Shown one piece after another: positions 34,921 through 43,085 of a stretch of DNA of 64,000 nt. This DNA is from an uncultured Acetatifactor sp. (GTDB lineage: Bacteria > Bacillota > Clostridia > Lachnospirales > Lachnospiraceae), in NCBI GenBank assembly GCA_910580225.1, contig CAJTXE010000012.1, positions 40,129-104,128 on the forward strand. Direction: 5' to 3'. The notes below the pieces were generated by a model. It searched no databases. It was given only the letters and a program-made list of their open reading frames with translations, and was not told the origin of the DNA. The position numbers were made by a program, and so were the translations under genes. Positions within the stretch are counted from its first letter, which is position 1. Each line of letters starts with the position of its first letter.

Positions 34921-36004
34921 GTAGACGTTTCCTCTCTCTGTCTGAAACTTCCCCTGCCTGCGGGACCGCCAGGATTCCCTTTCTGCGCAGCACGGCAAGC
35001 ATAAATTCCAGTATCCGTTCTTCCTTATAATCAAATTCGTTCTTATTTACCCAGATCACTTCCTGCTCCCGCCGAAACCAGGTTAGCTGTCTTTTGGCAA
35101 AATGCCTGGTATCCCGCTTGATCCGCAATGCAGCCTCCTCCAGGTTCGTCTCCCCTTCCAGGTACGCTAATATTTCTTTATAGCCAAGCCCCTGCATAGA
35201 GACCATCCCCCGGTGACAGCCCATGGTCTGGAGCGCTTTCACCTCTGCTACAAGCCCCTGCTGCAACATTTGCTCTACACGCATATCAATCCTGTCATAG
35301 ATTCGTTCTCTAATATCATTCAGAACGAAATAGTAGGAAAGATAGGCAGAGGGTTTTTCCCGCTCTCTTTTATTATGACTTGAAATGGGTTCTCCCGTCA
35401 AATAAAAATATTCTAAAGCCCGTATGGTCCGCTTTACGTTATTGGCATGAATCAGTTCGGCAGACAGGGGATCCACCTGTTTCAACTGCCTGTGGAGGAA
35501 CTCAGCCCCCCTGTCCGCAGCAGCCTGTTCCAGGGCCGCCCGAAATTTTCCATCTTCCGTTTTTCTCTCATTTCTCGAATTTGCTGTATGGTTATCCAAT
35601 TTCTCTCCAGAGTCAGAAATCCCCGGCTCATGCCCACTGCCGGAGAAGTCAATGTCACGCAGCAGAGCCTGGACATAGAATCCGGTACCGCCAGTGAGGA
35701 TTGGAATGTGTCCCCGCTCATATATTCCTGCCAGACAGCGCTCACACATTTCTTTAAATACAGCCACGCTGAAATCCTCCCACGGATCCAGTACATCAAT
35801 CATATGGTGAGGAACTTTCTGCATTTCTTCTCTCGTGATCTTGGCAGAGCCGATATCCATGTGCCGATACACCTGCATGGAGTCGGCAGATATGATCTCT
35901 CCGTTTACTGCCTTTGCAAGGGCGATGGACAAATTTGTCTTTCCCACTGCCGTGGGACCGGAAAGCACGATCATGGGATGTTTCTCTGAGAACTGTTTTT
36001 CCAT
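34898..36004 (-). CDS. miaA: tRNA dimethylallyltransferase
   Basis: MiaA adds the dimethylallyl group to A37 of tRNAs reading UNN codons. The P-loop GPTAVGKT is at residues 15-22, followed by ISADSMQVYRHMDIGSAK and PHHMIDVLDPWE. An insertion of about 25 hydrophilic residues after LLRDIDFSG (about residue 125) is longer than in typical homologues. The frame extends to 36109; AAAGGAATTCC selects the ATG at 36004 (368 residues). It overlaps the YnbB-type gene and lies downstream of mutL. Confidence 0.95.
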   Translation of the reverse strand: MEKQFSEKHPMIVLSGPTAVGKTNLSIALAKAVNGEIISADSMQVYRHMDIGSAKITREEMQKVPHHMIDVLDPWEDFSVAVFKEMCERCLAGIYERGHIPILTGGTGFYVQALLRDIDFSGSGHEPGISDSGEKLDNHTANSRNERKTEDGKFRAALEQAAADRGAEFLHRQLKQVDPLSAELIHANNVKRTIRALEYFYLTGEPISSHNKREREKPSAYLSYYFVLNDIRERIYDRIDMRVEQMLQQGLVAEVKALQTMGCHRGMVSMQGLGYKEILAYLEGETNLEEAALRIKRDTRHFAKRQLTWFRREQEVIWVNKNEFDYKEERILEFMLAVLRRKGILAVPQAGEVSDRERKRLHDTELFE

Positions 36005-36040
36005 GGAATTCCTTTCTTTTCTATCTCTTTGGCACCAGTA

Positions 36041-36086
36041 AGCCCCGAAAAGCCTTGCTTTTCGGAAACTTCGGCTTTTCGGGGCT
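36041..36086 (-). promoter_or_regulatory. Strong hairpin between mutL and miaA
   Basis: AGCCCCGAAAAGCC (36041-36054) is the exact inverse of GGCTTTTCGGGGCT (36073-36086): a perfect 14-bp stem with an 18-base loop. No T-tract follows on the minus strand, so it may be an attenuator, processing site or transcript stabiliser. Confidence 0.6.
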
Positions 36087-36109
36087 GTTGGCCTGAACTG
36101 TTGTGACAA

Positions 36110-38329
36110 TCAGCTCACGATCCGTTTAAATTTTCTGTCCATTTCATTTTTTGTCATGGAAATGATGGTTGGTCTGCCGTGGGGGCAGTTGTAGGGATTG
36201 TCCAGAGTCAGCAGTTCATCGATCAGGGCTTCGGCTTCTGCAACACTAAGGCGGTTATTGCCTTTAACTGCCGCTTTGCAGGACATGGAGGCGATTTTTT
36301 CCTCTATGACACGAATGCTTCCGAAATTCATGCCTCCCGTCAGCCCATCAAGCACTTCCAGAAACATTTCCCTCTCACCGCAGCCGTACAGGTCCACCGG
36401 CACTCCGCGCAGGGCATACTCACTGCCCCCGAAGGCTTCCACCTCGAATCCCAGTGCGGTGAAAGTGTCCATATGCTCCTTCAGCACACTCTCTTCCTGT
36501 CCTGACAGACTCACAATTACAGGAGGAAGCAGTCCCTGAGATAGAACATTTTTCTCATGATAACGTTTCATCAGTCTCTCGTAATGAACCTTCTCATGGG
36601 CAGCGTGCTGGTCAATCATAAGCAGCTTTTCCTCAAATTCGATAAGCCAGTAAGTTTCAAACACCTGGCCGATAATACGAAACCGGCTGCGGTTATCCAT
36701 AGTCAGAATCTTTTCTTCAAAAAGATTTAGCTGTGTAAAACTCTGTTCCGGCTGCTCCAGGCAAGAAATCTCCGGCCCTGTATTCTGCTCAATATCTTCG
36801 GCAAATTCCGTGGTTTCCACGAAGAAGCTTTCCTCTTCTTCTGCAGGTTCTCCGGCAGATTTTTCCCACATATCAGTTTCCCGGACAGCTTCCCCTTGTT
36901 CCGCAGGTTTTTCGACAGCTTTTTCCCATATCCCTGCTGTCTCCTTTTTTTCATCGATCACTGTCACGACTTCCGTATCTGCGGCGAAAATGTCGAAAGA
37001 CATGGGATTTGCCGCCGGCTTTTCTCTACCGGTATCTGTTCCCAGAGATTCCGGCGTGGAATCCGCTTTCTTTTGCCGAAAGGAAGCATCCGTTCCTTTT
37101 GCTGCAGAAGCTTCCGACACTGTGTGTTCCAGGCCGCCTTTGACACGGTTCCACACAGGATTGCGGGTAAACTCCTGCCGGTGGTCTGCAGTATAGTTTG
37201 TTTCCTCCATCACACGGTAAGCAGAGGCGCGGTTTTTCTCAAAAGGTTCCGGTACAGACTTGGCTTTCTGTTCCTTTTTCTGTGTCCTTCTGTCTTCACG
37301 GATTTCTTTTTCCGTGGAAAGTGAGGTCTGAGGGATCATCTCTTTGCTCACCAGGAACTGTCTTACCGTTTCCGTCAGAAAACGGCTGAATCCGATGGCA
37401 TCACTGAATCTCACATCCATTTTTGTGGGATGAACATTTACATCTACACAACCAGGTTCCATGGTGATATGCAGCACACACAGGGGAAATTTGTGCTGCA
37501 TCAGATATTCCTTATACCCTTCTTCCACGGCCCTGGATACTACACTGCTGCGGATATATCTGCCATTGATAAAATAAATCTCAAAGTTTCGGTTAGAACG
37601 AACCAGTGCCGGCCTGCCCAGATATCCTTCCACCCGGATACCGTCTTTCTGTGCGCTGACAGGCACCAGCGCTCCTGCCACATCCCGTCCGTAGATACGG
37701 TAGATGACTTCCCGCAGGTCTCCGCTGCCGGAAGTATGAAACTTCATCTGACCGCCCAGCACCAGTTTGAATGAAATATCCGGTCTGGACAAAGCCAAAT
37801 GCTCCATCAGATCAGCAATATATCCGCCTTCCGTGGCAGGCTGCTTTAAAAACTTTCGCCTCACAGGAGTATTGAAGAACAGATTCCGCATCAGAAATGT
37901 TGTGCCCTCAGGGGCTCCTACCTGGTCAAAACCCAGTTCCTTACCGCCTTCCAAAAGAATGCGGGTACCTGAAATATTGCCGGCAGTTTTGGTGATAACT
38001 TCTACCTTTGCCACTGCAGAGATACTGGAGAGGGCTTCTCCACGGAATCCCAGACTGGATACCTGTGCAAGATCCTCCGCATTTTCAATTTTGCTTGTGG
38101 CATGCCGGAGGAAAGCCGTCCGTAACTGGCTTTCCTCCATTCCGCATCCGTTGTCTGTAACCCGGATCAGCTCGATTCCCCCGTCCCTGGCTTCCACGGT
38201 GACGGCGGTGGCGCCTGCATCGATGGCATTTTCTACCAGTTCTTTTACTACACTGCTGGGACGTTCCACCACCTCCCCGGCGGCAATTTTGTCGATCGTC
38301 TCTGAATTCAGGATATGTATTGAGGCCAT
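36110..38329 (-). CDS. mutL: DNA mismatch repair endonuclease MutL
   Basis: A 739-residue MutL. The GHKL ATPase domain carries ENAIDAGA, DNGCGM and GFRGEALSS (residues 38-105). A long low-complexity linker (about 345-545) rich in Glu, Lys and Thr separates it from the C-terminal endonuclease domain, which has DQHAAHEKVHYE and NCPHGRP, so the endonuclease site is intact. AAAGGAGAAAC precedes the ATG. mutS is not in the window. miaA follows after about 105 bases. Confidence 0.96.
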   Translation of the reverse strand: MASIHILNSETIDKIAAGEVVERPSSVVKELVENAIDAGATAVTVEARDGGIELIRVTDNGCGMEESQLRTAFLRHATSKIENAEDLAQVSSLGFRGEALSSISAVAKVEVITKTAGNISGTRILLEGGKELGFDQVGAPEGTTFLMRNLFFNTPVRRKFLKQPATEGGYIADLMEHLALSRPDISFKLVLGGQMKFHTSGSGDLREVIYRIYGRDVAGALVPVSAQKDGIRVEGYLGRPALVRSNRNFEIYFINGRYIRSSVVSRAVEEGYKEYLMQHKFPLCVLHITMEPGCVDVNVHPTKMDVRFSDAIGFSRFLTETVRQFLVSKEMIPQTSLSTEKEIREDRRTQKKEQKAKSVPEPFEKNRASAYRVMEETNYTADHRQEFTRNPVWNRVKGGLEHTVSEASAAKGTDASFRQKKADSTPESLGTDTGREKPAANPMSFDIFAADTEVVTVIDEKKETAGIWEKAVEKPAEQGEAVRETDMWEKSAGEPAEEEESFFVETTEFAEDIEQNTGPEISCLEQPEQSFTQLNLFEEKILTMDNRSRFRIIGQVFETYWLIEFEEKLLMIDQHAAHEKVHYERLMKRYHEKNVLSQGLLPPVIVSLSGQEESVLKEHMDTFTALGFEVEAFGGSEYALRGVPVDLYGCGEREMFLEVLDGLTGGMNFGSIRVIEEKIASMSCKAAVKGNNRLSVAEAEALIDELLTLDNPYNCPHGRPTIISMTKNEMDRKFKRIVS

Positions 38330-38472
38330 GTTTCTCCTTTTTGTTCACTCATCAGTATTCACAGACATATTTTAATGTGCACAAACCGCACATGGCAGAT
38401 GGCCATACGGCCGTTCCATGCCGAGGATATGGACATATTTTACCATAGAAACCGTTTCTTGTAAAACCTATT

Positions 38473-40122
38473 TTATCTCTGTTCCGTAAGCACATCCTCT
38501 GTGATTTCTTCCGTTATACCATAGCTGCTCCTGCTGTTCTCTTCCATCCTTCTGGTACGTTCATCATATTCTTCATCCCCTTCCCGCCATGCAGCGATGG
38601 AAATGATGCTGCCGCAGCGGTCTCTCTCCACAGAAATATCTACTGATCCTTTATTAAGGGATTGGTAAGAGCCAAGCATTTTGTCCTGATAAGTGCGAAT
38701 CTGCTCTCCCTGATAAAGCCAGCTCCCGTTTTCTGCCCGGGTAAGGTCCCATGCCTTATATTCTGCCTCCAGTTCCTCTTCGCTAAGGCAGAGGCTTAAC
38801 ATAACATGGAAAGCCTTTTTCTCCACACCGAATTCTTTGGACAGTACCCCAAGGATTTCCGCTTCCAAAATATCCGGATCTCCAGTGGTGTCTGCCCGCA
38901 GAACGGAAAACAGAGTATCTTCTGCACGCTTCTGCGCATTGTCTCCCAAGGTAAGGCTGCGGGTAGTTTCCACTCTAACACCCCATCTTGAATTGCTGCT
39001 TACGCAATATTTTGTCAGATAGGAAGAAAACGGAGCCTGCCCACCTGTGGCAAAGACCACGGCACTTCCCGTCACAAACAGCACGGAAAAGAGTACCGCA
39101 AAGCCAGTAGCTCTCCTGTAATGGATCACATTTTTCACTCTTCTCTCAACCTCTGTTTTGGAGAAGGCACTGTACATCAGGGAAGAACGTCCACCATTTA
39201 CAGCCATAGCCAACAAACTGTAGGCATAATCTTTCCGTCCCTCCTCGTCGCATTTTGACAATACACCTGCATCGCATGCCGCTTCCAGATCGGAAGCGAG
39301 ACATTTTGACATGATCCATACCAGAGGATTGTACCAGTTCAGGCAAAGGGCAGCAAGCATCACAGCTTTCACCCAGTTATCTCTGTGTTTGATATGCATG
39401 GTTTCATGAGCAAGTATGTGGTGCAGCAGAACGGTATTTCGAAAATCCATGCGTGTGGGAAGATAAATTCTGGGATTGAACAGGCCGCTCACCAAGGGTG
39501 ATGCAACGGCATCATTGGTAAATACCAGTACATGTCCCATATCCATATTCCGAAGTATACTGTTTACAGCCTCATTGTGCTCCATGAAAAGACTGTCTCG
39601 CAGTTTCAATCCACAGCGATATTTCTGCCGAATCAGAATCCCTGCCACGGCAGGGATTCCCAGGAAATAAAGCCAGGGTAAAACCTTCCTGCCTGCATGG
39701 AACAAGGTCTGTGCTGAAACGGCATTCCAGGTGGATGCCGTTCCCAGGATATTTGTCATTGGCTGCTCCTCTACTCCAGAGAAAATAAGGAGTTCACTGG
39801 CGGTTTCCGGAATTTCCCTCTGGGGGTTTCCCGGTAATGCCGAATCCTGATCCTCTCTTACATTGTTCTCCGATTCGTTGAAAAACAATCCCTCCGGCCA
39901 GGGATCGCTTAAAAAAATACCCGAGGGCACCGGCATGCTTAGCGGGCTGCTGAAGGAAAAGGGGACCAACAGCCGCAATAATACCACTGCCCAGAGTATG
40001 GGAAAGACAAAAGCGGGAAGTTTTCCTTTGAACAATCCTCTGAGTACCAGCACCGCTGCAATCATAATACTTCCATATAGCGCCATATAGTAAAATGGCA
40101 TATTCAGTCCAAAATGTAACAT
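38473..40122 (-). CDS. M56 (BlaR1/MecR1-like) membrane metallopeptidase, no PBP sensor
   Basis: A 549-residue membrane protein with helices near 12-28, 33-53, 130-150 and 330-350, and an M56 zinc-protease motif HETMH in LAHETMHIKHRD. BlaR1-type proteins cleave the BlaI/MecI repressor after signal. Here the extracytoplasmic C-terminus (about 350-549) lacks SxxK and KTG motifs, so it cannot sense beta-lactams as BlaR1 does; the signal is unknown. The start abuts the end of the repressor gene (no gap). Confidence 0.88.
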   Translation of the reverse strand: MLHFGLNMPFYYMALYGSIMIAAVLVLRGLFKGKLPAFVFPILWAVVLLRLLVPFSFSSPLSMPVPSGIFLSDPWPEGLFFNESENNVREDQDSALPGNPQREIPETASELLIFSGVEEQPMTNILGTASTWNAVSAQTLFHAGRKVLPWLYFLGIPAVAGILIRQKYRCGLKLRDSLFMEHNEAVNSILRNMDMGHVLVFTNDAVASPLVSGLFNPRIYLPTRMDFRNTVLLHHILAHETMHIKHRDNWVKAVMLAALCLNWYNPLVWIMSKCLASDLEAACDAGVLSKCDEEGRKDYAYSLLAMAVNGGRSSLMYSAFSKTEVERRVKNVIHYRRATGFAVLFSVLFVTGSAVVFATGGQAPFSSYLTKYCVSSNSRWGVRVETTRSLTLGDNAQKRAEDTLFSVLRADTTGDPDILEAEILGVLSKEFGVEKKAFHVMLSLCLSEEELEAEYKAWDLTRAENGSWLYQGEQIRTYQDKMLGSYQSLNKGSVDISVERDRCGSIISIAAWREGDEEYDERTRRMEENSRSSYGITEEITEDVLTEQR

Positions 40123-40482
40123 TTATTTCGCCTCCTCTATCATGCGGGCAAGTCGGAGGGCTTCCGTCTCAGATATGCCCTGATTTTTTAAAAAAGATGA
40201 AAAAAACAGTTCACTGGAACCTCCAAACATTTTGTCAATGAGCTGCTCTGTCTCACTCTGTGCCACCTCATCTTTGGATACCAGAGGTGTGCACAGGAAC
40301 CCCGGTTCGCTGCGTTCCAAGGCTCCCTTTTCAAGACATTTTTTGATTACGGTATAAGTGGTATTTTTATTCCAGCCAATTCGTTCTGACAGAACCTCCA
40401 CAATATCTTTTGCAGACATCGGTCCCTGTTCCCACAGAACCTCCATAACTTTCAGTTCCGAATCAAAAAGTTTTCCGTTCAT
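40123..40482 (-). CDS. BlaI/MecI/CopY-type transcriptional repressor
   Basis: A 119-residue winged helix-turn-helix repressor: LFDSELKVMEVLWEQGPMSAKDI, then WNKNTTYTVIKKCLEKG, and a helical dimerisation tail. AAAGGAGATTTC selects the ATG at 40482; an upstream in-frame start at 40536 is not supported. It is the first gene of a two-gene unit with the M56 protease, and two operator-like dyads lie just upstream, so autoregulation is likely. Confidence 0.92.
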   Translation of the reverse strand: MNGKLFDSELKVMEVLWEQGPMSAKDIVEVLSERIGWNKNTTYTVIKKCLEKGALERSEPGFLCTPLVSKDEVAQSETEQLIDKMFGGSSELFFSSFLKNQGISETEALRLARMIEEAK

Positions 40483-40546
40483 GAAATCTCCTTTCCGGTA
40501 AGCTGTGTTTGTGCTGCTTCTTTTTCTGTACCCCATTAATACAATG

Positions 40547-40604
40547 GACTATTGCAATAGTCTGACGTCATATATAGACTATCATAATAGTCTCCTGCTG
40601 TCAA
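40547..40604 (-). promoter_or_regulatory. Promoter with two BlaI-type operator dyads
   Basis: Two inverted repeats with GACTAT/ATAGTC arms: a perfect 16-bp palindrome at 40547-40562 (GACTATTGCAATAGTC) and a second at 40577-40592, centres 30 bp apart. A perfect TTGACA on the minus strand lies at 40599-40604. The second dyad occupies the spacer and -10 region, a classic repressor layout for the gene pair at 40482. Confidence 0.65.
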
Positions 40605-40631
40605 CGTTTATTTTCATAAATACTGACTGAA

Positions 40632-40661
40632 CAAAAGCCCCGGCGAATTAACACCAGGGCT
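40632..40661 (-). terminator. Terminator of the ior-paaK-ACT operon
   Basis: AGCCCTGG (40654-40661 on the minus strand) pairs with CCGGGGCT (40636-40643), one mismatch, followed by TTTTGTT. It lies just after the ACT gene stop. Confidence 0.75.
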
Positions 40662-40693
40662 CACATTCATATAAGGTATTATCTGATATTTCG

Positions 40694-41119
40694 TTATTGC
40701 ATGCATAACTCCTCACGGCTGTACAATACCAGTCCCCCATTGCGGATGGCAGCCGCCGCAGCCGCACCGTTGGAAGTCTTCACTACCATCGCCATCAGAT
40801 TTCCCGCTACCAAAGTATACATGTATTCAATATTCAATCCTTCGGCGCGCAAAACATGTGTCAGTCTGTGCAGTTCACCCACCTTATTCTCCAGGCGGAC
40901 TGCCAATACGTCTGTCAGCATGGCAGAAAAACCATTTTCCCGCAGGGCTGACTGCGCCTGCTCCGGGTCAGATACCACCATGCGCAGCATCCCGTATTCG
41001 GTGGTATCTGCCATACTCAATGACAGAATATTAATTTCCTGTTGCTTCAATACTTCCGCCGCCTGTTCCAGGCGTCCTTCACGGTTTTCCATAAAAACAG
41101 ACAACTGTTTTACAAACAT
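40694..41119 (-). CDS. Tandem ACT-domain protein
   Basis: A 141-residue protein made of two ACT domains: MFVKQLSVFMENREGRLEQ at the N-terminus and VLAVRLENKVGELHRLTHVL in the middle. ACT domains bind small effectors such as amino acids. It lies 37 bases after paaK and is a frequent companion of it. The frame extends to 41185; AGGGTGGGATGATT favours the ATG at 41119 (or 41125). It probably binds an aromatic amino acid or an aryl-acid ligand and tunes the pathway; that is inference. Confidence 0.88.
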   Translation of the reverse strand: MFVKQLSVFMENREGRLEQAAEVLKQQEINILSLSMADTTEYGMLRMVVSDPEQAQSALRENGFSAMLTDVLAVRLENKVGELHRLTHVLRAEGLNIEYMYTLVAGNLMAMVVKTSNGAAAAAAIRNGGLVLYSREELCMQ

Positions 41120-41156
41120 AATCATCCCACCCTTTCTGACTCCGGTACCCACTGTC

Positions 41157-42455
41157 TTAATCCAGTTTGCGGTTATCAATAACATGCACAGCCTTACCCA
41201 TGCTGCGCTCCAAAGCCTTTGGCTCCACCAGTTTTACCTTTACTGCCAGTCCTATAGCCTGCTGAATTACATGTTCAATTTTTCTGGTGAGGTTTTCCAG
41301 TTCCCTGATCTCGTCCGAGAAAAAGCGTTCCTCCACTTCCACCTGAACCTGAAGCGTGTCCAGGTTGTTCACACGATCAACAATCATCAGATAATGGGGT
41401 GTGGTTCCACCCATCTCCAGGAGCGCCGCTTCTATCTGGGACGGGAATACATTGACACCACGGATGATCAGCATATCATCGCTCCTGCCCGTAAACCTTG
41501 CGATCCTGGCCGTTGTTCTTCCGCATTCACAGGGCATATGATCAATGCTGGTCAAATCTTTGGTTCGATAGCGGATGAGAGGAATGCCTTCCTTGGTCAG
41601 GGTGGAAATCACCAGCTCCCCTGTTACGCCATCTGCCACGGGCTGGAAGCTTTCCCTGTCCACAATCTCCGGCAGGAAATGATCCTCATGTACATGAAGT
41701 CCCCTGTGAAGATGACAGTCAGTAGCCACACCAGGTCCCATAATCTCACTGAGTCCGTAAATATCATGAGCCTGAATTCCCAGCATCTCTTCCATCCTTG
41801 CCCTCATCTTCTCCGTCCAGGGCTCCGCACCATTCAAAGACGCTTTCAGTCTGATTTTATCCCGGACTCCCATCTCCTCAATCGTCTCCGCAATATGCAT
41901 CAGATAGGACGGAGTACACAGAATTCCTGTCACCCCGAAATCAATCATCATATTGATCAGCTTTTTCGTATTCCCTGTGGACATAGGGACTACCGTAGCC
42001 CCCATTTTTTCCGCACCATAGTGTCCGCCCAGTCCTCCGGTAAACAGTCCATAGCCATAGGCCACCTGGATGATATCTTCTTTTCCCAGATTCGCCATGG
42101 AGATGCAGCGGGCCACACACTCACTCCACACATCAATATCCCGTCGGGTATATCCCACTACCGTAGCCTTTCCCGTTGTCCCGCTGGAAGCATGTATTCT
42201 CACGACCTGAGAATTCGGAACGGCAAACAGACCGAAAGGATAAGTATCCCGCAGATCATCTTTAGTGGTAAAGGGCAGTTTGGGTAAATCCTCCAGCCCC
42301 CGGATATCCCCCGGCTCCAGCCCCACTGCCTGCATCTTCCTGCGGTAATAAGCCACATTATGATACACCCGATCTACCAGCTTTACCAGACGAGCTCCCT
42401 GCAGGGCCTGCATCTCATCCCTGCTCATACACTCTTTTGTCTCATTCCAAATCAT
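41157..42455 (-). CDS. paaK: Phenylacetate-CoA ligase
   Basis: A 432-residue adenylate-forming ligase that makes phenylacetyl-CoA (or a related aryl-CoA) from acid, ATP and CoA. The AMP-binding signature HASSGTTGKATVVGYT is near residue 88, with DIYGLSEIMGPGV and RYRTKDLT, and a C-terminal lid domain. GGAGGTGCAGAA selects the ATG at 42455; the frame extends nine codons further. It follows iorB after about 40 bases, consistent with transfer of ior products or substrates. Confidence 0.95.
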   Translation of the reverse strand: MIWNETKECMSRDEMQALQGARLVKLVDRVYHNVAYYRRKMQAVGLEPGDIRGLEDLPKLPFTTKDDLRDTYPFGLFAVPNSQVVRIHASSGTTGKATVVGYTRRDIDVWSECVARCISMANLGKEDIIQVAYGYGLFTGGLGGHYGAEKMGATVVPMSTGNTKKLINMMIDFGVTGILCTPSYLMHIAETIEEMGVRDKIRLKASLNGAEPWTEKMRARMEEMLGIQAHDIYGLSEIMGPGVATDCHLHRGLHVHEDHFLPEIVDRESFQPVADGVTGELVISTLTKEGIPLIRYRTKDLTSIDHMPCECGRTTARIARFTGRSDDMLIIRGVNVFPSQIEAALLEMGGTTPHYLMIVDRVNNLDTLQVQVEVEERFFSDEIRELENLTRKIEHVIQQAIGLAVKVKLVEPKALERSMGKAVHVIDNRKLD

Positions 42456-42494
42456 TTCTGCACCTCCATACCCAATTTCCACAGGTAATGCTTT

Positions 42495-43085
42495 TCATCT
42501 TATCGCTTCATTTCTATATGCCTGATAACCAGCCTCAAACGCCATATGATTCACTTCTATGGTCTTAGGAGGAACTGTGGCCTCGATCACATGAAGCCAG
42601 TCCTCTTTCTCAAACCCCATATATCTGGCGGCGGCGCCCAGGACTACTACATTAAAAGCTTTCGGCACACCCATTTCCACTGCCTTTTTTGTGGCCTCCA
42701 CAACGACGGTCTTTCTGGCTGCACTCAGGGTATTCAATACTTCTTCCGGATACTGCGCCGCACCCGTTACCACCGTGATAGGGTCAATGCGCCAGTCGTT
42801 GACAATCACCACACCGTCCTCCTTCAGGTAGTGCAGATAGCGCAGCGCTTCCAGCTTCTCAAAGGCGATCAGCACATCGGCGCAGCCCTCCTCCACAATA
42901 GGCTCCGCCACCTGCTCCCCATACCGTACATAGGTCACCACACTGCCACCCCTCTGAGCCATACCGTGAACTTCAGACAATTTTACATCATATCCTGCAT
43001 GGATGGCCAGATTCCCCAAAATCCGGCTGGTAAGCAGTGTTCCCTGTCCGCCCACACCTACGATCATAATGTTCTTCACACTCAT
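42495..43085 (-). CDS. iorB: Indolepyruvate:ferredoxin oxidoreductase, beta subunit
   Basis: A 196-residue gamma-domain subunit of IOR, which oxidatively decarboxylates aryl-2-keto acids to aryl-CoA, or runs in reverse to fix CO2, using ferredoxin. The VGVGGQGTLLTSRILG motif near residue 9 marks the 2-oxoacid oxidoreductase gamma domain. The ATG overlaps the iorA stop by four bases. Confidence 0.95.
   Translation of the reverse strand: MSVKNIMIVGVGGQGTLLTSRILGNLAIHAGYDVKLSEVHGMAQRGGSVVTYVRYGEQVAEPIVEEGCADVLIAFEKLEALRYLHYLKEDGVVIVNDWRIDPITVVTGAAQYPEEVLNTLSAARKTVVVEATKKAVEMGVPKAFNVVVLGAAARYMGFEKEDWLHVIEATVPPKTIEVNHMAFEAGYQAYRNEAIR

Noticed and set aside
40701..42287. A 528-residue open frame on the plus strand opposite paaK and the ACT gene
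   Set aside because: It is antisense to two well-supported genes, has no ribosome-binding site and a low-complexity Cys/His/Arg-rich composition. It is a reading-frame shadow.
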